Shown here: piece by piece, positions 44,991 to 55,439 of the stretch | Numbering within the stretch: the stretch's first letter is position 1 | Layout: each line of letters opens with the position of its first letter | NCBI GenBank assembly: GCA_033064195.1 | Contig: JARBJD010000266.1 | Coordinates: 40,767 to 104,766 of the forward strand | Direction: 5' to 3' | Source of the DNA: Blattamonas nauphoetae | Taxonomy: Eukaryota > Preaxostyla > Oxymonadida | DNA length: 64,000 nt | The notes under the pieces: model-generated | What the model saw: the letters and a program-made list of their open reading frames with translations, nothing else | Database searches by the model: none | Told to the model about the DNA's origin: nothing | Program-made: the position numbers and the translations under genes

Positions 44991-46137
44991 TTTCTGAAGA
45001 ACGAGCGAGAGAAAAAAACTGAAGTCGTCACCGATGCTCACTCGAAGACAACAAAACCCAAACGAGTTGTACCTTCACAAGCAGCGGCGATGGGAGATAT
45101 GCACACATTCCATAACGAGCGCAGAGAACTCGAGATTGTTAACCAAGTGCATCAACATCGGATCGAGAATGGTGGAGACGAGACCGACGGAGAGACGAAG
45201 CAGCCGAACATGCATCTCGCCAACAAGAAAAGCGAAATGGTGTCCCAAGCGCCTCCAAAAGGAATGCCGAAACGACGAGGCAAGAAAGGGAAGGACCACA
45301 CAATCAACATCAACTCTGATGACGAAGACAATGATCTCAAACGAGACTTCGTGGCTGGTCAGTCGTTCACAAGGAAGAAGCAGCCAACAATGCCTCTACC
45401 ATCACTCAACCCAGCGAGCACAATGTTCTCGCTGGCCAGCATCGCTTGGTTATCTCTCATCGATCGCATTCACATCGACAGGCACACTCGCTCGATCACC
45501 ACTGCTGACACGTTTGTAAACCACGGGGCATATCACCAACGACGACACGCGGAAAGAGGCGGAGTTGGAACAAGCGATCAGCTCAGAATCGACAAGCATG
45601 ATGAACAGGAGACGGTTATGAGATCATTTCTCTCCACACACGATGGATAAGAAACAGAAGACATTCAAGGAGGAATGAGAAGAGATAAGATGAAGAGAGT
45701 TATGATAAAGAAGGATAGAGAGAGCAAAAATGATGAGATCTCCCACTAGCACTTTCAATCAACTTATCAAAAGACTCACATTTCATCAACCTCTCTTTTG
45801 GAACAACTTTGAAAAGATATCACTTTCATCTCTTGTATGAACAACAAAAAATGCGAATTGAGGCATGGAATAGATCAGACCCATAATAGATGTTTTGCTC
45901 TCCAACTCCTTCATTGTCACTTTTATCGCTATGAGGTGCCAAAATCAGTCCTAAAATTCACTTTTATCACGGTTATTGTCAAAAAATCGCAATTTTCGCT
46001 CAATTTCAGAATCGGACAAGAAACAAGGGAGGGAGGACAAAAAGCGAGGAGGACAGGACAACTTAACATCGTAACCTTCAATGTTCCAGTTGATTGGGAC
46101 ATCTAAATTAGGGAGGAGCAATTGTCCGGACAAGGTG

Positions 46138-46165
46138 AGGCGCTGTCCGTCCTCGGACAGCGCCT
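46138..46165. repeat. Perfect 12-bp hairpin within a TGTCC/GGACA cluster
   Basis: The arms AGGCGCTGTCCG and CGGACAGCGCCT enclose a TCCT loop. A perfect palindrome, TTGTCCGGACAA, lies 5 bases upstream (46,122-46,133), and TAATTAGGAG follows. These are probably transposon terminal or subterminal structures. Confidence 0.6.
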
Positions 46166-46489
46166 AATTAGGAGACCCCCACTGGTAAGTTTTGAAGAAG
46201 GGCATGATCTACGTTGACAGGTGAGAATTGACTAAACTCAAGAATTTAATCTCTTAACATGAATAATATGTTGTTCTTCAGACAGTACTGTAATGTGTTT
46301 CTTCTGTAAACAGTTCGAAATCGACCTGTGCTCATGACTCGAAGTTGAAAGAGAAAATGATGATGGAAGACTTGAACAGGATGTGAATGATGAGAGAGAG
46401 GAAAGGAAGGAAGAGAAAGAAGATGGGATCCAACGTCTTGCAGTCTTTGATCAAAGAATTGACATTTCCAAACAACTATCTTTGAGAGC

Positions 46490-48859
46490 CTATTCGCAAT
46501 ATGAAATTCTGAAGAAGCGAGACATTGACATGGCAGACACGAAGGATTGGGGAGAGGACAAGGCAGACTGGATGACATTCGCGTCGAACTGGTTGGGGTC
46601 GGAGAGAGAAGTCAAGTTGAGGACGATTTGAACGAGCGAGGAGACTCCAGCGCTCTGCACGAACAAGTTGAGAGCAGATGGTCGTGGAATGAGTGTGAGT
46701 GAAGTGTGGTCCAGAATGTGTGTGGATCGGCTGTGGAGAAGGGAAGTATGGACTGGAATGATCTGACATTCCACCAACTGCGAGACGTACGGCGAGTCGA
46801 AGATTGTGTCGTTCAACTTGGCTGTGTCGAGTGTTGGGAAGGTGTTCGCAGTGAACGATTGGATGAGCGAGGGCGGGAGGAGGAGGCCGAAGAAGGACGA
46901 GAGGAGGTTGATCATCACGTCATGTTCCGTCTGCGACAGATTTGGGAATCTCTGTTTGTTTTTGTTGATTTGGTTGATCAGCGAATGAAACTCCGACGCG
47001 TACGGCCTCACAAGCTCGTTCTTTGCTGGTCTAAGAGCCATCGGTGGCTCGTGTGCCTGAGGGGACAGATGGAGTGGGCTGTTGAGGGGTTGTCAAGATG
47101 CACCTTCGGCAACACTTGACTCGAGCTGGTCGTTCGTGACGATGTTTCTTTGCCGCTGAATGTTGATGTCTTCGATCTTGTCCTGCTTCTCAAGCAGAGT
47201 GAGGAGGGTCTCTTGTTGGATGGCCGCGTGAATATCGTCCTTCTCTTTCAACTCTCTGTCCCGCTCTGAAAGGAGGAGATCCTGCTGCTTCTGCCACGTT
47301 TGGATGACCGAGTTCTGTTGGCAGATCTGAGCGAGTGGGTGAGATGAGCACTGTGCGAGAGTGTTCTTGATCGTCCAAACTTTCTTCCTGACGTCTCAAG
47401 ATACGCTTCGTTCCGCTGCTGTGTCTCTTCCACAATCTGACTGTGATTCTTGTCCAGTAGGTTGGTCAGAACTGTCGTCTCCGCGTAGTCCAAATCACCC
47501 AAATCCAGATCGTCCGAATGGATTTCACGGATGTCCTCGTCCTTCGAGATCCAGACAGCTTTCTTCTGCTTCTTCCTCTTCTTTCTGTCTCGCGAATTCA
47601 GACTCGACGAGTGCGAATCGTCATCGAACAACAATCTATCCTCAAACAACCCTTTCTCGTCGGCATCCTGTCGCATGATGGTCGACAGCTTGAGGATTGT
47701 CTCCTGAATGATGTCGTCCTGCTTCTGCAGCGCGTCTTGTTGTTTCGTCAGCTTGTTCACTTTCTCCTGCAGTCCTTCGTTGTTCTCTTCAAGATCTCTG
47801 TTTGTTTCTTCAAGTTGTTGGATGGTCTGCTTCAGAGCGCTATTCGTGTTGTGCAGAGTGACCAAGTGTTGTCCTGTTTCTGGTGTGACCTTGTTCCTGT
47901 CAAAAGCACGAGCTTTCTCCTTCAGCTCTCTCTTCTCTTTCTTCACCATCTCAAACTCCGTCTCTAGTTCCGCCTTCTTCTGTTGAGCGTTCTCGCCCTG
48001 CATGGACAGGATCTGCGTCTCCTGATGCGAGTTTGTTTTCTTCAGATTTGCTTTCTCTCGCTGCCCTTTCTCGTTCTTTTCGACAAGCTGACTGATTTCT
48101 GTTCTGGCTCTGTGGAGTTGTTGTGATGTCCGCTCCAAATCTTCGACGAGCATCCCAAATTGAGCATTGGTTTGTGATTCTTTCTTCTGGTTCGATTCCT
48201 GATCAGCACTGAGCTTGCCTGTTCGAGAGGAGAGAGGCGACGAACGGTGTGACCTGTTCTCATTCTTCAACTTCTCCAATTCCTTCCTCCCTCAGCCATT
48301 GTCTTCTCTTTCTGCTTCATCTGATGATCTCGCTCTCGCATCCGCTCCTCTTTCGTTGGCTTCTCGTCGAAATCCTCTTTCACTGCGACTCGTTCAGTTT
48401 TCGCAATGCGAGCTTCATGTTTCAATTGCTCGATCTCCATTCTGAGATCAGCAACAGTCTCTTCAATATTCATGTTATCCTCCTTCTGGTTCTGGTTTTC
48501 GAAGCAGATTGAAACGATCAGCTCTTTCTGCCGTTTAGTGAGAGGGTCCTGCGAAGAGAATACATCGGATTGTTCAGCTGATCCAACATCGAGTCCTCAT
48601 TCTCGAAAGATGGTGAGGGCACAGTCCCATCCGACGACAGATCCCGCCTTCGATGCGACGAGTCCGGGTGTGGTGTTGGCCGTCGTTTACGGCGAGCGAA
48701 GGTCATTTCGAATCTCGAGTCGTCTTCTTTGAAGGGTATGGGACTATAATGTTCGGCCACTTCTTCACGGAACGTAACACAGTCTACAAGATCGAAAGAG
48801 ACGATCAGAGAAAAACTTTCGTGTGATTCGTCCGTCGGAGTGAGGTAGAAAAGAGACAT
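46490..48859 (-). pseudogene. Coiled-coil protein gene with several frame breaks
   Basis: The start MSLFYLTPTDESHESFSLIV begins a small globular N-terminal region of about 100 residues (48,859 down to about 48,560). An apparent 39-nt intron leads to LTKRQKELIVSICFENQNQK and then to a long heptad-rich coiled coil (IEETVADLRMEIEQLKHEAR; QTIQQLEETNRDLEENNEGL; ENQAL-like heptads to KKKAVWISKDED). Frame changes occur near 48,285, 47,410 and 47,100. The C-terminal part, NELVRPYASEFHSLINQINK onward to 46,490, is helical. A globular head followed by a coiled coil is common in centriolar and cytoskeletal proteins, but I cannot name the family. It lies within the 10.8-kb TAG segment. Confidence 0.5.
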
Positions 48860-51091
48860 GATTAAATCGTTGAGAGAGGATGTGTAATCAAGGTTCTAAG
48901 GCAAAACAGTCATCAGATTCCTCATGATCTTTGATAAATCGGAATTCCGGCTTGTTTGGAGGAGTGGAGCAGTATTTATCGACTAAAGAAGAGAAATATG
49001 CGATTAAGATGTCAAAACAATGGAGAGGCAAACCTATTGTGTGAATTTTTCAGGTTTCAATGCAATTGAATGTCAAAGATAGCATGGAGAAGAGTGAATA
49101 TTGAATCGAGAAGATCTCCGCTTATTTTCATTCAATGCAAATAAAAAATGATTGAGAGCAAGACAAAAGAGGTTTTGACCGATCATCGACATTCAAATTG
49201 TGATGGAATTGGCTCTGAGAGAAAATGTACGACGAAGACAAATTGAGATGGGGAGGACGATCCGGACATGTCCAGGACAGGACAGTTTTGTCCGTTTTCA
49301 ACTGATCATCATTCGATGGTGAAGAAATTTAGATGATTCCGTTTTTCAACAAAAGAGCGGATGTCCAAGATCGGACAAGCTTGGACATTTCTGCAATTAA
49401 TGGGTCATTTTGTCCGAATTCTCAGTACGTGTTTTTTTCTCAGTTTAAATCACAAAATCTGGATAATTACATCATTTTAGACGCATTGATGATATAAATT
49501 TGAGGATTGAACAGCTCTTTGGGTCACATGAAACACTTCTTTTTTGCTTGGACTTGTGCTCTGTCCGATGTCCGAGGAGAACGACGTTTTGTCCGTCCGT
49601 TGCTCATCATTAATCTAAATTCCCCTTTTTCGACAAGTTAGCTTTGATCAGACCATTGACTCGTGCTTTTGTTCAATTGACACCTTGATTTGCATGAAAT
49701 TGAAGGAATGAATTCAAAGAGTTGTGAAGTGAACAAATTTAAATCATTTATCCAGTTTAGATTGGTGTGAATGTCGTTTTTCTTCTGATTCTCTCCGCGG
49801 TTGTAATGTAGCTGATGACTGTCGTCGAAATGTAACCACATTGTTTTCTAGTATGAACAGGCGTCCTTGATCACTCGGAAGAGCGAACAATGATTCATCT
49901 TTTCGTTTTGCTGCTCGTTTCTTTTCGTGTGGACTGAAGTCTCTACTGTGAGCATTTCATTGATTCTGCTGTTGGACTGGTTGAAATACATATCGTTTTA
50001 TCGCACCGAATCAATGTGTGTCCGCATTTTGTTGTATATTTCATCCGCAACGATCGATCGCGAAAACAGTCGCCTCCAATCCAATGTCGACGATCTATAT
50101 CCGCCAAAAGGATGTTTGACATGAATGAGAGCACTGGGTACAACGCTGTCATTCAGCAATTTCAACCCAAGATGATTCTTGTGTGCTTCTTGTTCATTGA
50201 GGATCGGAGTGTCGGCAAGTCACTTGATACCATCTAGACATTGAAAAGTGATCGAGTAGAGCCTTATAAATGCCTTTTTGAAGCTGTAACAGATTAGTTA
50301 GGTTGAGAAGAATCTAGTCAGAAGCTGACAACATAAAGGAAAAACTGGGCAAAATTTTGACAATTTAGACAGTAGTTTCTTTTTCACAAAAACCGGAGAA
50401 CTTTTTTATTCATGAAATCGAGTGAAGTGAGTGAAGAAATGTTTACAAGGCCTTTTCAATCCAAGAATTGGCTCAGATTCTCTTGGGAGCCGCTGTTTTC
50501 TGGCATTGGTTTTCGTCTCTTTCTTTGAGAGGTTCTACATTGTGTAGAAGTGAGATGTGTATCATGAATCATTTTAGTCAGGATTTATCTAACTATGGTC
50601 AATTTTGGAGGCCGAATGGACGACACCAAAGAAGATAGAGGATGGATTTCTTTTTTCACAACCCATTCCCAACACCTCCATCCTAGAGATCTAATCCAAA
50701 AAAAGTGGTTCAATGAGTCGAAAAATGTGATGGAAGACAATTGAGACACATTACACCTCCGATTAAAGCATCTCAGATTGATCAAACCAAAGTGTCTAAT
50801 TTGTCAAATTTTTGCCCAACTGACTGTGTTTTACCCTTGAAAAAGAAGAATGTGCGGAGATCGAGATGTAATCGCATAGGAATCGGTGGCTGTGAACGGA
50901 TATAGTGAAGAAAATGATCTATGAAGCACATAGAACACTTGATTTTGAATTTTATCCCATATTCATCTCCATTCAATCGAATGAGCAGTGACAAGACAAA
51001 AGATTTCAAGAAATGGATGATAAAATACAAAATGTGTCTGAAATGGGCCTCGTTCGGTTTAAACAACATGTCCGGGTTTAACACGGGACTA
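48860..51091. other. Non-coding right part of the 10.8-kb segment
   Basis: It is AT-rich with no convincing gene. Inverted GGACA/TGTCC motifs lie at 49,255-49,600 (for example CCGGACATGTCCAGGACAGG). Sequence near 49,590-49,620 resembles, in inverted orientation, that at 46,100-46,125, which suggests a further nested element whose ends I could not fix. The last 42 bp are the right terminal repeat. Confidence 0.5.
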
Positions 51092-51652
51092 TCAGAAAAC
51101 TCGTTTGCATCACTCACACAGATGAAACTCGAAGGAAGATTTGGAAATGATTGTGTGTTTGTTCTTTCGTCAAGCACACTTGCTCTCGTGTCATTCTCAA
51201 TCTCCTGCCCAAACTCCTTCTTTTCACCGAAATCGCTGGTTCGCTCTGTCGGCCATTCCTCTTTCTCCATCTCCGATTCTCACTTTTCCAACTTCCAAGT
51301 GTCGGGTGAAGAACCGCTCCTCGCTTCATCATCCACACAGTTTGTGCAGACGAGCCGTTCTTCTTTTGCGAACATCTCACTCCCAACGCCAACCGACCAG
51401 CTCCTCCTTCCTGCTCGCTCTTTTGGAGAGTGGGAGCTGGAGAGATGTGAGATTGCCAGCACTTGCGGAGCCACATCGGGAATTGTGTTCTGCGACACAA
51501 ACTGGGCATCTTCCTTCATCTGCTCGAACTCGTCCTTCCTCGACTCTCCCTCACTCACAACAACAGCGAATCCTCTCTCTTCCACCACAATTCAATACAA
51601 AAACACATTATGGAACAATACCCAAAGCGAAATATCAACCGAAGGCCACTGA
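51092..51652 (+). pseudogene. Continuation of the split beta-helix gene
   Basis: It reads SENSFASLTQMKLEGRFGND and on to SFICSNSSFLDSPSLTTTAN, nearly identical to residues about 90-250 of the gene at 23,495. After that the two diverge, and this copy meets a stop at 51,650-51,652. Downstream frames to about 52,480 may belong to the same former gene but do not align. Together with 40,026-40,310 this is one gene opened by the 10.8-kb TAG segment. Confidence 0.82.
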
Positions 51653-52522
51653 GCTCAGCGCAGAGAGGAGATCAGCGCATTACACAACTCTGGCACCAAG
51701 CACAGCTAGTCAGACGATCGTTTGAGAACAAGGAGGTAGCGGATGGAACCGTTGTCCATTCCGAGCTCCTCTCGGAGGATACTCTGCCCTCTTCACCTAT
51801 CAGCGATCTAATCAGGGCACCAATGGCTTTGGCGGCTCCGATCCTCAGTGCAGGAGGAATACTCAATTCGCTTTAGGGCCACGCCTTTATTCCACCATCT
51901 TTGGTGCAAGGAAGGAGGAATATATCGTCCGTCACCATCACAGATTGTCCTCTCCGGATGAATATTGACGAACGCTCCACCAGAACTCGAACTCGATCCG
52001 AAATCCTTGCTGGGAGGCGCATGGGCATGACTATTGCTCAATCGAAGCTATGAAATGAGGCTCCATTCCACCTTAAGACAACAAGCTCATCCTGGGGATC
52101 TCGGCCAACACGAGACACTGTTTTCACATCTTGGTCTTGTCATCACCTACGGAGTCAGAAACTCGGACAGGCTTCGCTCTCATCTTCGACACATCACAAG
52201 GTTACCTTACATCACAGTCGTCAGCAGTGGCGATCGCGGTGAATGTGAGCGTTTTTATCACAAGGAAAGAAGCATGCCTCTCCAAAGAGATGTGTCTGGC
52301 CTTTATCGGCTTCCCAAGCGATTCAAACGCTGTGACTCCTTGCTCAACAGAAGAAACCATCCAGCTGCGATTTTAGATGACATCATCGACTCCAAGGGAA
52401 GGATGTTTTCATATCCGAGACTACTCCTCGTGTGGATCAATGCTGGAAAAACCGGAAAACTGGGCGTTGGTCGCTGAAGAATTGAATCCCCGAAGCAAGA
52501 GTTGGAGGGAATGTACCCCCCT

Positions 52523-53019
52523 TTCTCTGTCAGCGCTGGACCTCCCTCATTGGGAACGAGCATACCGCCTGGCATGACACGAACTTCAGTGTTCGAATGA
52601 GCGTCTTCTCTGTCAGCGCTGGACCTCCCTCATTGGGAACGAGCATACCGCCTGGCATGACACGAACTTCAGTGTTCGAATGAGCGTCTTCTCTGTCAGC
52701 GCTGGACCTCCCTCATTGGGAACGAGCATACCGCCTGGCATGACACGAACTTCAGTGTTCGAATGAGCGTCTTCTCTGTCAGCGCTGGACCTCCCTCATT
52801 GGGAACGAGCATACCGCCTGGCACGAAACCAATATCACTGATCGAACGAGCTTCTTCTCTGTCAGCGCTGGACCTCCGCATTGGGAACGAGCATTCTGTC
52901 TGGCATGACACCAATATCACTGATCGAACGAGCTTCTTCTCTGTCAGCACTGGACCTCCCACATTGGGAACGAACATACCGCCTGGCAAGATCCTAATAT
53001 CACTGATCGAATGCGCACC
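52523..53019. repeat. 83-bp tandem repeat, six copies
   Basis: Units start at 52,523, 52,606, 52,689, 52,772, 52,855 and 52,937, each beginning TTCTCTGTCAGCGCTGGACC. The first four are nearly identical; the last two differ in their 3' half, and the fifth is one base shorter. Since 83 is not a multiple of three, the frame changes with each unit, so the array is unlikely to be read as a simple protein repeat. Confidence 0.93.
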
Positions 53020-53883
53020 TCATCTTCACTATATCCTCGATGGGAATACTGCTCATTGTGAATCTCCCACTCATAGTGAGTGCTGAATGTTCACCCGGTT
53101 CTGTATCAAGGGGACGAGCCCAGCTTGTGCGAAACTACGAGCTCAGAATCTATTGAAGCAAGATCACTTTTCACGACAGTCCTCAGCCACAAGTCGTCCG
53201 CTTCTTCCTCGTTGCGCGGAATAGTACCTCTCTCAGATGTGCAACCAGAGAAGCCTGATCAGTGTTTCCGCTCACGCGAGCGTGAAAAGTTGCCCCTTAC
53301 GTCGATGACCCACCAACCATCGTGTAGAATCCATTTGAGGTTAATGAAGGGCACATGTCCTGTTCTGTCATCTTCCGAACGGACAACTCTGCATCTCCCG
53401 CGACCTGATGGCAGCCCCTAAAGGGGAATCACGGTCCCCTCTGTTGACGAGATTTCACTCAACAAGCAACACGACACGGATATGTCCTTCCTTCATTTCA
53501 TTCATTATGTTTTCTTTTGTGTTCTTTCAAGACTCCCTGAAGAGAAGCCGAAGGTTTGGAATGCACCTACCGAAGGGGCGGTGCTTTCAACAAACCAAGG
53601 CTTCTCTTATTGTCCCTGCTTCCACAAGCCGCGAGGAGAGCAGATGCTTTATCGAGTTCCTTTGGACTCTGTTCTGGCAACTGGCGCAGTTTTTTGTTCC
53701 TCGTTGAGGATTTTCTGCGATCAGACCATTGAGACATTTTTTGCTTCCTTCCCGTCGCTTTCGACAGTCTCCATCACCTTTTGGTTTTTACCTAGGTGAT
53801 TGGAATAAAGTAAGTATTTAAACTTCCAATAGCGAAGTGATCATTTTTGGTTGGTTCATTCGTGGACCGACCCCATTATAAAC
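53020..53883. other. Region with weak open frames
   Basis: Plus-strand frames at 53,080-53,421 and 53,408-53,799 are of coding length but match no family by eye. One contains FQQTKASL, which also ends the minus-strand frame at 53,884-54,351, so part of that gene may have been duplicated in inverted orientation. Confidence 0.35.
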
Positions 53884-54351
53884 TTACTTGGACCGATCTC
53901 CCTGAAGAGAAGCCTTGGTTTGTTGAAAAATCCAATCGTTGTCAGGATGTCCAGGCGAGACGAATCTGAGTGTGAATCGGCGAGCATCAGATAAATCATC
54001 GAGTATTCCAACTGAATTTGTTGTGTTGGAGGTGATTTCGATTTCCAGATTCCGAAATCCACAAACGAAGAGCGGATGATGGAGACTCTTCAAACTCGAC
54101 GGACAGTGCTCTGAGAACTCTATCATTGCGAGAATGAAATGATAGAGATGCTGTGGCATGGTGATCCATGTCGGATCAAGTGTCGATTCTGCTGAGATCA
54201 CTGAACGAACAATCGATGTCATTTCACGCGATAATTCCCAGAGAACAGAAGTTAGTGAAGGAGATTCCAGCAGATCGACGGAGAATGTCGATGGTCTGGA
54301 TATTCTTTTGTGAACGGCATCCCAATCTGATGGATCAATCTCTGAAAACAA
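53884..54351 (-). CDS. Unknown protein fragment, possibly helical-repeat
   Basis: 155 residues in one frame (SVISAESTLDPTWITMPQHL, ILDDLSDARRFTLRFVSPGH, DNDWIFQQTKASLQGDRSK). It looks like one exon of a larger gene; a donor-like GTAAGT follows near 53,886. Upstream exons to about 54,800 are not clear. No family is recognised. Confidence 0.4.
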   Translation of the reverse strand: MFSEIDPSDWDAVHKRISRPSTFSVDLLESPSLTSVLWELSREMTSIVRSVISAESTLDPTWITMPQHLYHFILAMIEFSEHCPSSLKSLHHPLFVCGFRNLEIEITSNTTNSVGILDDLSDARRFTLRFVSPGHPDNDWIFQQTKASLQGDRSK

Positions 54352-55430
54352 AATTGAAAATCAGAAGGTGAACTACTCACTTATTCCAACATGAAATTGT
54401 GGAGTCACAATAATATCCTCTGTATTCATTTCACTACATTCTGATAGGCTTGTTTTCACAAGAATTTGAGCCACTACCAATTCAATGAAGAGACAAATCA
54501 GTTCCTGGATGAATGTGTCACGAGAGAAACACAGACTGTTGTATTGTTTTCGAGAAACAGTGAACGAAACGCATTTTGTAGAGAAGAAGTCATGATATCA
54601 TTGAAACAGCGACAGCGGATGAACGTGGGATGATCAGTCCCTTAAACGAGATTCTTAAAAGAGTTACAGTCCTTTCCAAAAAGTTGATCAGGTGTTTCAA
54701 AAAGATGACTGATCGACTGGATACCCTCGCCCACAATACTGATTTTCCTCTCCTGACCACTTTCCACCCCTGACTCACCTCTCGTTTTAGAATACCTAGA
54801 TGGACAGATAGTGACAAAAAAGATGGTCTGTCTTATTTTTCGCAAAACATGTGCACATTTTGTCGAGATGGGACAATATTTTTGACATCATAGCTCACAT
54901 CCTTAAAATGAGAATTTCCGAAAATCCGTAAATCCTTCACGAATTGAGATTGTATGTTTTTCTTAATTGAGATTCTTGATGTTTTGATCTCCAAGTCTGT
55001 TCTATTGACAAATGTAGTGTGATCGAACCATAATCGTGATGTTATGTCCGAGGATTCCTGAAAAGGGTGTTTTCCGATTTCGCTGTCTGTCTACTGCAGT
55101 TTTGTCATGAATTAATTGGCCATCAGTATCCTGGAAACAGTCTGTTCTATATATTTCGTCATCTCACTTCAATCTCAGATTTTAGGGTACCCAATCGTCC
55201 ACCATTCATATCATCCCAGGTCTGTCTTTGTTACGCATTGCTTATTGTCCATATCTGACTTAGGTCACTATGGATCTGGTCATGAAGTGAATCATAAAAA
55301 GGAGGCCAAATATGGTCATCTCTGGATTGATACCCTTCGAACCCTTCCACTCGTCGTCAAAGTTTTTATCTCTCGGTCTTCATTATTTTCCATTCATTCA
55401 TTTTTGCTCTTCCAATCTCACACACGCTAA
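54352..55430. other. Stretch without a recognisable gene
   Basis: Only short frames are present on both strands. The minus-strand gene to the left may begin here, and the 5' end of the anoctamin remnant begins near 55,440. I see no repeat or RNA gene. Confidence 0.3.
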
Positions 55431-55439
55431 CCACCCGTT

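Larger units (their letters stand above)
40311..51091. mobile_element. TAG-family segment of 10.78 kb with host-like cargo
   Basis: The terminal inverted repeat is 42 bp with five mismatches: left TAGTCGCGTGTAAAACCCGG, right read inward TAGTCCCGTGTTAAACCCGG; both continue to AAACCGAACGA. The target duplication is TCA at 40,308-40,310 and 51,092-51,094. Removing one copy restores the codon order of the intact beta-helix paralogue. The interior holds decayed protein genes on both strands and clusters of GGACA/TGTCC motifs near 40,430-40,910, 46,000-46,170 and 49,260-49,600. No transposase is recognised. It may be a giant non-autonomous element, or an element enlarged by later insertions. Confidence 0.78.

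Noticed and set aside
44853-45650. A 265-residue plus-strand open frame
   Set aside because: Its first part is the exact antisense of clear beta-helix repeats on the minus strand, and the rest has no family resemblance. I treat it as a shadow.
40311-51091. Polinton/Maverick as an explanation for the 10.8-kb TIR segment
   Set aside because: Polintons duplicate 6 bp and carry DNA polymerase B, integrase and capsid genes; none of these is seen and the duplication is 3 bp.
40311-51091. The 10.8-kb segment as an ordinary giant intron of the beta-helix gene
   Set aside because: The ends are TAG ... CTA inverted repeats with a TCA duplication, not GT ... AG, and the paralogue has no intron there.
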